NCBI RefSeq assembly: GCF_008312835.1
Contig: NZ_VSKS01000008.1
Coordinates: 1-64,000 of the forward strand
Source of the DNA: Streptomyces marokkonensis
GTDB lineage: Bacteria > Actinomycetota > Actinomycetes > Streptomycetales > Streptomycetaceae
Direction: 5' to 3'
DNA length: 64,000 nucleotides
Part shown: one piece after another, positions 55,290 through 63,294 of the stretch
Layout of the letters: each line of letters opens with the position of its first letter
How positions within the stretch are numbered: the stretch's first letter is position 1
The notes under the pieces: model-generated
The model's database searches: none
The model's input: only the letters and a program-made list of their open reading frames with translations
Told to the model about the DNA's origin: nothing
Position numbers and translations under genes: made by a program

Positions 55290-56542
55290 CGGACACCGTC
55301 CTGGTACTTGCCGAGGATCACGATGGCGTTGTTGCCGCCGAAGGCGAGACCGTTGTTCTGCACGACCCTCAGGTCCGCCTCGACCGACTGGTTGGGCACG
55401 CAGTCGATCTCGCACTCGGGGTCGGTCTCGCGGTGGTTGATGGTCGGGGGGATGAAGCCGTGGTGGATCGACAGGGCGCACGCGATGGCGGCCAGCGCGC
55501 TGGCGGCGCCCATGGTGTGGCCGAGCATCGACTTCAGGGAGACGGTGCGGGGCACGGTGTCGCCGTACACGTCGTGGATCGCCCGCGACTCGGTCACGTC
55601 GTTGGCCTTGGTGCCGGTGCCGTGGGCGGAGATGAGGTCGACCTCCGCGGGCTTGACGCCGGCGTTCTCCAGGGCGATCTCCATGCAGCGGGCGACGCTG
55701 GACTGGTTCGGGGCGACCTGGTGGTAGGCGTCGCAGTTCATGCCGTAGCCGAGCACCTCGGCGTAGACGCGGGCCCCGCGGGCCTGTGCGGAGGCGAGGC
55801 TCTCCAGCATCAGGACGCCCGCTCCCTCACCGGTGAGGATGCCCTTGCGGTCGGCGTCGAAGGGGCGGCACACGTCCGGGGCGATGGTGCCGAGCCGGTA
55901 GAAGCCGGTGAAGGTCTTGCGGCACATGGCGTCGGCGCCGCCGCAGAGGGCGTAGTCGACCTCGCCGCTGCGGATGGCGTCGAAGCCCTGCCCGATGGCG
56001 TAGTTGCCGGCCGAGCAGGCGGTGGCGATGGTCACCGCCTCGACGTCGGACAGGCCGAGTTCCTGGGCGGCGGCTATGGAGAGGCGGTTGGGGTGGACGC
56101 GGCGGGCGACGGTGGGGTCCATGGCCGCGGGCCCCGAGGCCACCTCGGTGCCGACCAGGTGGTCGAGTTCGTAGGACTCCCCGTCGGTGGTGCCGATGGA
56201 GATCATGCCGCGCCGGGCGCGCAGGTCGTCCAGGTCGACGCCGGCGGCCTCGACGGCCATGCGGGCGGCGGCCACGGAGAACTGCGTGGCGCGGCCCAGG
56301 GTCTCGGTGGGCAGGTGGTGGATCCAGCGTTCCGGTTCGGCGCCGGTGATCTCGCAGCCGTTGGCGTGCGCGAAGCCCTCGGTCTCGAACAGGGTGATCG
56401 GCTTGGCGCCGCTGCGGCCGGCCCGCAGCCCTTCGGCGAACTCATCGGCGCCCACACCGATGCTGGAGAACACGCCGAACCCGGTCAGCACCACTCGGGT
56501 GGCCGCGTCGTCGCGCGACGCGTCGGAAACGTTCACTGACAT
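55286..56542 (-). CDS. Beta-ketoacyl synthase (intact), first
   Basis: This 418-residue KS starts at ATG 56542 (a TTG just upstream is in frame) behind GGGAG. The active-site Cys176 (TIATACSAG), His307 (SAHGTGT), Lys337 and His342 (KSMLGHTMG) are all present. It is the longest KS of the group and follows an ACP gene. With its tightly overlapping neighbours it forms the condensing core of the type II PKS. Confidence 0.94.
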   Translation of the reverse strand: MSVNVSDASRDDAATRVVLTGFGVFSSIGVGADEFAEGLRAGRSGAKPITLFETEGFAHANGCEITGAEPERWIHHLPTETLGRATQFSVAAARMAVEAAGVDLDDLRARRGMISIGTTDGESYELDHLVGTEVASGPAAMDPTVARRVHPNRLSIAAAQELGLSDVEAVTIATACSAGNYAIGQGFDAIRSGEVDYALCGGADAMCRKTFTGFYRLGTIAPDVCRPFDADRKGILTGEGAGVLMLESLASAQARGARVYAEVLGYGMNCDAYHQVAPNQSSVARCMEIALENAGVKPAEVDLISAHGTGTKANDVTESRAIHDVYGDTVPRTVSLKSMLGHTMGAASALAAIACALSIHHGFIPPTINHRETDPECEIDCVPNQSVEADLRVVQNNGLAFGGNNAIVILGKYQDGVR

Positions 56543-56653
56543 CAATCTCCCTCGGTACGGCGTGGTCGCCTTGGATGAGGACGTGTTCCGGGGACGGCGG
56601 CCGGGCTGCGGAGGGCACGGTGTCCGGCCCTCCGGCCGCCCGGCCCGTCGCCG

Positions 56654-56914
56654 TTACTTCTGGGCCGCGACGGCCTCGCCGACCACGGCGTAGACGCCGT
56701 CGAGGTTGACCATGCGCTCCAGTTCGGACTGCTCGATGGTGACCTTGAACTCCTTCTCGAGGCCCGCGAGGATCTCGATGGCGCGCAGCGAGTCCGCGCC
56801 GTGGTCCTCCTTGAAGAGGCTGCTGTCGGTCACCTCGTCCTCTTCCAGCTCCAGGACGTCGCAGACGATCTCCTTGATGCGGGCCTGGCTGTCGGTGTCG
56901 ATGGCGGTGGTCAT
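56654..56914 (-). CDS. Acyl carrier protein (first)
   Basis: This 86-residue ACP starts at ATG 56914. The attachment Ser is in HGADSLRAIEIL (S42). Its acidic helix-2 region and the FKVTIEQSELERM segment are typical of stand-alone type II ACPs. It heads the KS block. Confidence 0.93.
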   Translation of the reverse strand: MTTAIDTDSQARIKEIVCDVLELEEDEVTDSSLFKEDHGADSLRAIEILAGLEKEFKVTIEQSELERMVNLDGVYAVVGEAVAAQK

Positions 56915-57058
56915 GTGAATCCCTCTGTTCTTCCGGTCGTCGGGTGGTGGATCGGTGGGTCGTGGCGGTCCACGGCCTGGCGGGCCGGGCCGCACGTCTG
57001 TGTGCGCGTGACCGTTCGCGGGGTGTGCGCGGTCGTGCGCCGGGCGCGGGTGCGCTCG

Positions 57059-58780
57059 TCAGCGGGAGCCGGTGGGGCGTGGGGGCGCGAGCCTGAAGGG
57101 CCGCGGGACGGCGGTGCGCCGTGCGCTGCCGCGGCAGACCTCCCTGGGGTCCCAGCCCGGCGGGCGTTCGGGCAGCAGGTCCGGGTCGCCGTACACGGTC
57201 CCGGCGCGGGCGGCGGCGAGCAGCGGCTCGCCGAGGATGCCGGCGGCGCAGCCGACGCCGCCGAGCATGACCCCGGCGATGCCGTTGCCGGCCTGGGTGC
57301 TGGCGCCGACCACGTGCAGGCCCTCGACGGCGGTCGCGGTGCCGGGGCGGGCGGTGCCGCCCCACTCCGCCATGCCGAAGGGGGTGCCGCCGGTGGAGAG
57401 GGTGTAGCGCTCATGGGTGAGCGGGGTGGCCGCCTCCAGGTGCGTGATGTGCGGGCGCAGGGGGCCGAGGGCCTTCTCGGCGGCGTTCAGCGTGGCCTCG
57501 GTGAGTTCCCGCTTGCGCCGCAGGTAGGTCGGGTTGCGGCGGTAGTCGCCGCCGCCGGCCGGTCCCTCCTCGACCCCCCACCAGCTGTAGTCCGGCGGGC
57601 ACAGCGTCATCACCTGGAGGTTGGCGTGTCCCGGCGGGCACAGCGCGCGGTTGTCCGGGTCCTTGAGCGAGGCGAAGGAGCAGAAGAGGAAGGGGACGTC
57701 GCCCGTGTCGCCGTCGCCCACCCGGTCGAAGTAGCCGTCGATGTCGTCGGTGTCGTACCACCACAGGTTGGCGTTGGGCCGGTCCCGCAGAGCGGTGTCG
57801 AGGCCGAGGTAGAGCACCAGCCAGGGCATGCCCATCCGCGCCCGGCGGGTGCGGCTGACGACCGACTTCTGGAAGTGCTCCTCCCCGACGAGTTCCAGCA
57901 CCGTCCGCGGGTAGTCCGCGTTGGACACCACCAGGTCCGCGGCGATGACCTCGCCGTCGTCCAGGTGGACGCCGACGACCTTGCGGTCCTCGACGAGGAT
58001 GCGGGCCACCCTGCTGCGGGTGCGGACCTGTCCGCCGTGCGCCTCGATCACCTCGACCAGACCCGCGGCGAGCATCTGCCCGCCGCCCGCCGGGTAGTAG
58101 GCGCCGCGCAGGTAGTGGTCGGTGACGCTGGTGTGCCGCGCCACCGTGGCCTGCTTCGGGGTCAGGCCGTAGTTGGGTGCCTGGGCGGCGAGCACGGTAC
58201 GCGCCCTCGGTGACAGTCCGCAGTGCCGGAACAGGTCGTCCAGCGTGCGCCGTCCCCACTGCCGGATGGTGGCGGTGCGGGCGGCGATGTCCTGGGGCGC
58301 CCACCGGTGGGCCTCGAACAGCGCGGCGCGCTGTTCCTCACCGAGCGCCGAGCAGATGCCGGCGAAGGTGTTCAGCCCGTCGGCCTCCTCGGGCATGGCC
58401 TCCGTGAGGCGGCGCCGGTACGCCTCCCACCCGGCGGGCATGTCCACGGACACGCCCGGCACCCGGATGAGGTCGAAGCGGTCCTGGTCCATCTCCAGGA
58501 AGTCGACCCGGTCACCGAGTCCGACGCCGGACAGGATGCTCGGGATGACTCCCCCGGGAGCGCAGTCACCCAGGTAGTGCACGCCCACATCGAATTCGTA
58601 GGTGCGGCGTCGCCGGAACACATGGCTGTTGCCGCCCACGATCGAGAACTGCTCCAGTACCAGGACGCGCTTGCCCGAGGCGGCCAGATACGCGGCGGCG
58701 GTCAGCCCGCCGAGTCCGGCACCGACCACCACGGCATCCCAGTCGGTGCCGCGCCCGGTGCCGTGCGCGTCGCTGTCCAC
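57059..58780 (-). CDS. Phytoene-desaturase-like FAD oxidoreductase
   Basis: This 573-residue protein starts at GTG 58780 behind GAGGAG. FAD-binding VVVGAGLGGLTAAAYLAASG (about 17-36) and the C-terminal GLHVVGASTQAGNGIAGVMLGG are carotenoid-desaturase/CrtI features; the body has long substrate segments. In cinnamoyl-lipid clusters a related enzyme is reported to oxidise a cyclised polyene to a benzene ring. Co-occurrence with the DsbA-like isomerase supports that role. Nothing carotenoid-related lies near, apart from the polyprenyl synthase 12 kb away. Confidence 0.9.
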   Translation of the reverse strand: MDSDAHGTGRGTDWDAVVVGAGLGGLTAAAYLAASGKRVLVLEQFSIVGGNSHVFRRRRTYEFDVGVHYLGDCAPGGVIPSILSGVGLGDRVDFLEMDQDRFDLIRVPGVSVDMPAGWEAYRRRLTEAMPEEADGLNTFAGICSALGEEQRAALFEAHRWAPQDIAARTATIRQWGRRTLDDLFRHCGLSPRARTVLAAQAPNYGLTPKQATVARHTSVTDHYLRGAYYPAGGGQMLAAGLVEVIEAHGGQVRTRSRVARILVEDRKVVGVHLDDGEVIAADLVVSNADYPRTVLELVGEEHFQKSVVSRTRRARMGMPWLVLYLGLDTALRDRPNANLWWYDTDDIDGYFDRVGDGDTGDVPFLFCSFASLKDPDNRALCPPGHANLQVMTLCPPDYSWWGVEEGPAGGGDYRRNPTYLRRKRELTEATLNAAEKALGPLRPHITHLEAATPLTHERYTLSTGGTPFGMAEWGGTARPGTATAVEGLHVVGASTQAGNGIAGVMLGGVGCAAGILGEPLLAAARAGTVYGDPDLLPERPPGWDPREVCRGSARRTAVPRPFRLAPPRPTGSR

Positions 58781-58858
58781 AGTCGTCTCCTCGTCGTGTG
58801 CCGTGGGGTGGGGTGGTGCCCCGGCCTCCGCACAGGCCGGGGCGCTTGGGGGCGGCGG

Positions 58859-59587
58859 TCAGCCGCAGCCGCCGGCGTGGCCCTGGTCGCCGCCGGCCGG
58901 CAGCAGGTCGGCGTGGGACGCCGGGTCCGGGGCGCCGGCCTCCGTGGCGGCCGGAGGACCGGCGGGGCCGGCGCCCAGGACGGCCCGGACGAAGGGCGCG
59001 ACCCGGTCGACGCCCCAGAACTTGTCCCTGCCGTGGATGAAGAACGGCACGCCGAACAGCCCGTCGTGGGCGGACTCGGCGAGCAGCGCGGCGCCCCGCT
59101 TGCGCAGGTCCGGGTCCTGGGCGGCGGTGGACAGCCGCCGGGCGTCGAGGCCGAGCTCCCGCGCGATGCCGGCGATCACCTCCGGGTCGGAGATGTTCTT
59201 GCCGTCCTGCCAGCGCGCCTGGTAGGCGGCGGCCACGAAGTCCTTGCCGCGGCCCTCGTCGTCGGCGGCGATCCACGCCAGGTGGGCCACCTCCCAGCAG
59301 GGCTCGCGGTCGATGGGCCAGCTGATGTCGGTCAGCCCCCGTTCGGTGGCGAGCCGGCGGGTGTCCTGCAGGATGTAGAAGTTCTTCGCCCGGCTCATGG
59401 CGACGATCGGGAGGGTGACGCCCTCCTCGGCCAGCAGCCGTGCGGTCTCCTCGTCCGGCTCCCAGAACGGCAGCCAGTCGATGGCGTCGAGCACCTCGGG
59501 GTGGGTGCTCATCAGGTCGCGGTAGGCGAACCAGGAGTAGGGGCTGCGCAGGGAGAAGTACCAGCGCGGCCGGCGGCGGGAAGCCAT
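58859..59587 (-). CDS. DsbA-family (2-hydroxychromene-2-carboxylate isomerase-like) isomerase
   Basis: This 242-residue thioredoxin-fold protein starts at ATG 59587. The start WYFSLRSPYSWFAYRDL has SPYS in place of a CxxC, as in the HCCA-isomerase/GST-kappa subgroup, so it is not a disulphide enzyme. VPFFIHGRDKFWGVDRV is the usual C-terminal motif. The last 30 residues are a Gly/Pro/Ala tail. In cinnamoyl-lipid pathways an isomerase of this type is proposed to make the cis double bond needed for ring closure. Confidence 0.87.
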   Translation of the reverse strand: MASRRRPRWYFSLRSPYSWFAYRDLMSTHPEVLDAIDWLPFWEPDEETARLLAEEGVTLPIVAMSRAKNFYILQDTRRLATERGLTDISWPIDREPCWEVAHLAWIAADDEGRGKDFVAAAYQARWQDGKNISDPEVIAGIARELGLDARRLSTAAQDPDLRKRGAALLAESAHDGLFGVPFFIHGRDKFWGVDRVAPFVRAVLGAGPAGPPAATEAGAPDPASHADLLPAGGDQGHAGGCG

Positions 59588-59616
59588 GGGGGTCCTCCGG
59601 GCTGTCGGGTCGGGGG

Positions 59617-60618
59617 TCACTCGCCGCGCAGCGCGCGCAGGACCTCGTCGTCGAAGACGGCCATCTGCCACTCGGAGTCCGGGGTCTCCTTGTGGCAGTA
59701 GCCGTGGGTGATCTCGCCGGTGGCGGTCTTGACGAGGTTGCCGTCCCGCACGACGTAGAAGTCCATGCGGGAGGTGTAGAGCATGTCCTTGAAGACGGAC
59801 TCCACCGTGTAGACGGAGTACAGGTCCTCCTCCATGACCGCCTCGTCGGTGAAGCGCAGCTTGTTCTGCGTCACCACGGGGATCCAGCCGCGCTCGTCGA
59901 GCAGCCGCTTGATGCTGATGCCGCGGGAGGCGACGAAGAGGTGCTTGGCCTCCTCCATCTGGCGCAGGTAGCCGGACATCTGCATGCGCTCGGTGAAGTG
60001 GCAGTAGTAGTAGGGGATGCGCCACTTCCAGCCGATGGCGTTGTCGTCGCCGATGATCTCGCTGAGCACCGGGTCGGCCGTGGCGTCCTCACCGCGGTGG
60101 AACGCCCCGTGGAGGTCGTCGACCGGGGTGGAGGCCAGCTCGCTGGGTTCGGCGGTGGCGAGCCGGTCGACCACGAAGCGCTCCAGCTCCGCGGGGAGCG
60201 GGGCCGGGTCGGGGATGGCGGTGTCACGGCGCAGCAGCACGCGGAACTTGGAGGTGACGGCCTTCTTGGGGGCGCCGTCGCGCTGGACGATCGCCGCCAC
60301 CGCGAACACCATCTCGCGGTCGGTGTCCTTGGTCTTGGGAGTGACTTCGACGGTCACGTCGTCGTCGAGGGTGAGGACGGTGTGCAGCCGGGTGTCGACG
60401 CCGACCACGTCGAAGTTCACGCCGTGCACCAGGTACAGCTCGGTGGCGCCGAGGCCGACGGCCCGGAAGTGGTCGAGCACGGCCGCTTCGAGCAGGTAGT
60501 TGTCACACTTGAAACCGATCGCGGTGTTGATGTTGCCGCCCTCGTAGGAGGGGCGCATGGTCACCGAACTCGGCTCGGTCAGCAGTTTCTTGATGTCGAC
60601 ATCGGTCAGGGTGGCCAT
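59617..60618 (-). CDS. Double-hotdog thioesterase/dehydratase-like protein
   Basis: This 333-residue protein starts at ATG 60618. The C-terminal half (about 190-333) is a 4HBT-type hotdog: YYYCHFTERMQMSGYLRQMEEAKHLF, then VVTQNKLRFTDEAVMEEDL and SRMDFYVV. The N-terminal half appears to be a second, more diverged hotdog (AVGLGATELYLVHGVNFDVVG). It may hydrolyse an acyl-ACP or act as a dehydratase-like helper. Exact function is unknown. Confidence 0.7.
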   Translation of the reverse strand: MATLTDVDIKKLLTEPSSVTMRPSYEGGNINTAIGFKCDNYLLEAAVLDHFRAVGLGATELYLVHGVNFDVVGVDTRLHTVLTLDDDVTVEVTPKTKDTDREMVFAVAAIVQRDGAPKKAVTSKFRVLLRRDTAIPDPAPLPAELERFVVDRLATAEPSELASTPVDDLHGAFHRGEDATADPVLSEIIGDDNAIGWKWRIPYYYCHFTERMQMSGYLRQMEEAKHLFVASRGISIKRLLDERGWIPVVTQNKLRFTDEAVMEEDLYSVYTVESVFKDMLYTSRMDFYVVRDGNLVKTATGEITHGYCHKETPDSEWQMAVFDDEVLRALRGE

Positions 60619-60634
60619 CGATGTACTCCCGTAC

Positions 60635-61459
60635 TCAGTTGACCGCCGCCGGGGGGTGCCCCGCCGGCAGCGTGGTGAGGAATTGCTGGACAGCGAGCGA
60701 GAATCGGTCGGGGCGCTCGGCCATCGGTGTGTGCGCGCAGCCGTCGATCCGGTCGATCGAGGCGTTGCCGAGCCGGGCCGCGAGCGTGGCGCCCTCGTCC
60801 GGTGGTGCGATCGGGTCCTGGTCGCCGGTGACGACGTGGACGGGCAGGCCGACCAGACCGACGGGCAGGAAGGGGGTGCGCAGATAGGCGTGCAGGTGGC
60901 GGACCACCCAGTGGGGGCCGAGCTGTTCGCAGGAACGCTCGGCCATCTCGGCCCGCAGGTCCGCGGCGAGCGGCTTGCGCGACCGGGCCAGGATGCCGTC
61001 CTCCGCGCCGAGCCTCAGCAGGTCGAGGAATCCGGGCAGTTCGGCCCAGGTGAAGTCCTCGGGGCGCTGCCGGTAGAACGGCGAGACCAGGACGACGCCC
61101 TGGATCCCGAGTTCCTCCCGCGGGTCCCGTCCGGCCGCCGCCATGCCGGTGAGCAGGGTGAGCAGCAGGACCGTCGCGTAGGAGTGCGCGATCACCACGT
61201 CCACCCCACCGGGTGTCCGCCGTATCGCCTCGGTGATCCAGGCGGTGTCGTCCCGTTCGGCCACCGCGTAGGTGCCGCCCGCCCGCCACGGCAGGCCGGC
61301 GGTCCACAGCTCCAGGTCCGGCGGCCGGTGCGCGACGAAGGCGTCCCAGCAGCTCTCGCTGCTGCCGAGGCCGTGCAGCAGCAGGGCGCGCCGGCCGGCT
61401 TCGCCGGACGGGGCCCGCCGCCTGAGCACGAGCGGCTCGGCATCGCCTGTTCGGAGCAC
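60635..61459 (-). CDS. Alpha/beta hydrolase (possible trans-acting thioesterase)
   Basis: This 274-residue protein starts at GTG 61459 with AAAGGAA upstream. It has the oxyanion region LLLHGLGSSESCW, nucleophile elbow IAHSYATVL (Ser), Asp in VTGDQDPIA and His in GCAHTPMAERP, the complete triad. No signal peptide. The NRPS gene at the edge ends in a PCP without a thioesterase, so this enzyme could release or edit chains, but the link is inference. Confidence 0.83.
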   Translation of the reverse strand: MLRTGDAEPLVLRRRAPSGEAGRRALLLHGLGSSESCWDAFVAHRPPDLELWTAGLPWRAGGTYAVAERDDTAWITEAIRRTPGGVDVVIAHSYATVLLLTLLTGMAAAGRDPREELGIQGVVLVSPFYRQRPEDFTWAELPGFLDLLRLGAEDGILARSRKPLAADLRAEMAERSCEQLGPHWVVRHLHAYLRTPFLPVGLVGLPVHVVTGDQDPIAPPDEGATLAARLGNASIDRIDGCAHTPMAERPDRFSLAVQQFLTTLPAGHPPAAVN

Positions 61460-61590
61460 CGGACATTCCTTTCCCAGGGAATTCGGGCAGCGGAGAACAC
61501 GCCCCGGGCAGGGAATTCTTCTTTCCCCCCGGGCGGACGTCCGCCACGCTAACAACCTTTTCCGTGCCGCCAGATGGTCGGCCGGTGATT

Positions 61591-61606
61591 TTGCAGCGAT
61601 ATGCAA
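61591..61606. promoter_or_regulatory. Inverted repeat in the only sizeable gap of the gene string
   Basis: TTGCA-GCGATA-TGCAA lies in the 239-bp gap between the FAD reductase and alpha/beta hydrolase genes, about 130 bp before the latter. The gap is A/T-richer than its surroundings and is the best place for an internal promoter. Confidence 0.35.
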
Positions 61607-61698
61607 TCCGCCGCGGGGGCGCGCTTTTCCGGCGCGCCGCACACTCGAATCATCCAGGAATTACGGCCCGCCGAAAGGGCCGTTTCAGCAAGCTGCGA

Positions 61699-63294
61699 CT
61701 ACAGCTGTTTCCACGCGGCGACGACGTCGTCGGCGGCGCCGTGCGCCGCCAGCGACCGACGGGCCGCCACGAGGGCCTTCGGCCAGTTGACGGTCAGTAC
61801 GGCGGCCAGGCGCTCCCCGTGCCCGTAGGCGACGGCGAACCGGCGCGGCGCCACGCCGGCCCGCACCACGGTGACGTGGTGGCCGGGGTCGGGCCGGCCG
61901 AGCAGGGTGATCTTGCCGCCGTACTGGTCGGACCAGACGAAGAAGTCGTGCCGGTGCGGGGGTTGCTCCTCTCCGGCGATGTCCCGGGCGACGGCGCCGG
62001 CCTCCTCCACGGCGTTCGTCCAGTGCTCCGTGCGGACGTGCCGTCCCAGGAGCGGGTCGTACCGGCGGGCGACGTCGCCCACGGCGTACACCGTGCGGGC
62101 GGCGTCGACGGCGCCGTGGGCGTCGCACAGGACGCCGCCGTCGGCGTGCAGCGGGATGCCGGAGCCGGCCAGCCAGCCGGTGTCCGGGCGGACGCCGATG
62201 CCGACCACGACGGCGTCGGCGGGCAGCACGCGTCCGTCGGAGAGGGCCACGCCGGTGACGGACGGCTCGCCGACGAGCGAGGCGACACGGGCGCCGGTCA
62301 GCAGCCGTACCCCGTGGTCCGCGTGCAGCAGGGCGAGTTCGGCCGCCGGCTCCTCCCCCAGCAGCCCGGACAGCGGTGCGGGGAGCGCCTCCACCACGGT
62401 GACCTCGAGGCCGCGGGCGCGGGCCGTCGAGGCCACCTCGGCCCCGACGAACCCGCCGCCCACGACGACCAGCCGGCCCCGGCCGACGCGGTCGAGGTCG
62501 GCGCGCAGCCCGTGGCAGTCCGCGAGGGTGCGCAGCACGTGCACGCCCCGGCGGGGCATGCCGGGCAGCCGGCGGGGAGAGGCGCCGCAGGCGATGACCA
62601 GCCGGTCGTAGCCGAGCCGGGTGCCGTCGTCGAGCCGCAGCACGTGGTGGTCCGTGTCCAGTGCGGTGGCGGCGGCGACGTGGCGTGCGGCGCCCCACTG
62701 CGCGGGGTCGCCGAGCGAGGCGCGCCCGGCCTCCCAGTCGCCGGCGAGGATCTGCTTGGACAAGGGGGGCCGGTCGTACGGCGCGTCCGGATCGGGGTCG
62801 ACGAGGGTGATCTCCCCGGTGTGGCCCGCCTCCCGCAGCGCGGCCGCGACGCGGGTGCCGCCGACCGACGCGCCGACGACCACCACACGGCCGTCACGCG
62901 CCGCGGGTCCGGCGGACGCCGCGGGTGTGGCGGACGCCACCGGCCCGGCGGACGCTGTGGGTCCACCCCTCGCCACCGGCCCGGCGGACGCCACGGGGCC
63001 GGCGCTTGCCCCGGATCCGCCGCTCGCCCCGGGTCCGGCGGACGCCCCGGGTCCGGCGGACGCCACCGGCCCGGCGGACGCTGTGGGTCCACCCCTCGCC
63101 ACCGGCCCGGCGGACGCCACGGGGCCGGCGCTTGCCCCGGGTCCACCGCTCGCCGCGAGTCCGGCGCTTGCCCCGGGTCCGCCGGACGCCGCAGGTGCGG
63201 CGCTTGCCCCGGGTCCGCCGCTTGCCCCGGGTCCGGCGGACGCCGCGGGTCCGGCGGGTGGCCGCTCGGCGGGCGTCGCAGGCTCGGCCGTCAC
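61699..63294 (-). CDS. FAD-dependent ferredoxin-reductase-type oxidoreductase with hexapeptide-repeat N-terminus
   Basis: This 531-residue protein starts at GTG 63294, overlapping the NRPS stop (GTGA). Residues 14-133 are about 20 copies of a six-residue repeat (mostly AGPxAS/GGPxAS), followed by a complete pyridine-nucleotide reductase: [17 protein letters not shown] (FAD), [26 protein letters not shown] (NADH) and TVYAVGDVA. This is the CamA/ferredoxin-reductase type that feeds electrons to P450s via ferredoxin. Presumably P450 genes lie beyond the right edge. The repeat is unusual and is described separately. Confidence 0.88.
   Translation of the reverse strand: MTAEPATPAERPPAGPAASAGPGASGGPGASAAPAASGGPGASAGLAASGGPGASAGPVASAGPVARGGPTASAGPVASAGPGASAGPGASGGSGASAGPVASAGPVARGGPTASAGPVASATPAASAGPAARDGRVVVVGASVGGTRVAAALREAGHTGEITLVDPDPDAPYDRPPLSKQILAGDWEAGRASLGDPAQWGAARHVAAATALDTDHHVLRLDDGTRLGYDRLVIACGASPRRLPGMPRRGVHVLRTLADCHGLRADLDRVGRGRLVVVGGGFVGAEVASTARARGLEVTVVEALPAPLSGLLGEEPAAELALLHADHGVRLLTGARVASLVGEPSVTGVALSDGRVLPADAVVVGIGVRPDTGWLAGSGIPLHADGGVLCDAHGAVDAARTVYAVGDVARRYDPLLGRHVRTEHWTNAVEEAGAVARDIAGEEQPPHRHDFFVWSDQYGGKITLLGRPDPGHHVTVVRAGVAPRRFAVAYGHGERLAAVLTVNWPKALVAARRSLAAHGAADDVVAAWKQL
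62896..63255 (-). repeat. Minisatellite: about 20 tandem 18-bp units encoding a Pro/Ala/Gly/Ser linker
   Basis: The N-terminal 360 bp of the reductase gene is a tandem array of 18-bp units encoding (A/G)GPxA(S/R). Within it a seven-unit (126-bp) block is duplicated almost exactly: about 62931-63014 matches 63057-63140. All units keep frame. Confidence 0.85.

Noticed and set aside
62896-63255. CRISPR array
   Set aside because: The repeat is 18 bp, contiguous, in frame and codes for a Pro/Ala/Gly/Ser linker; there are no spacers or cas genes.
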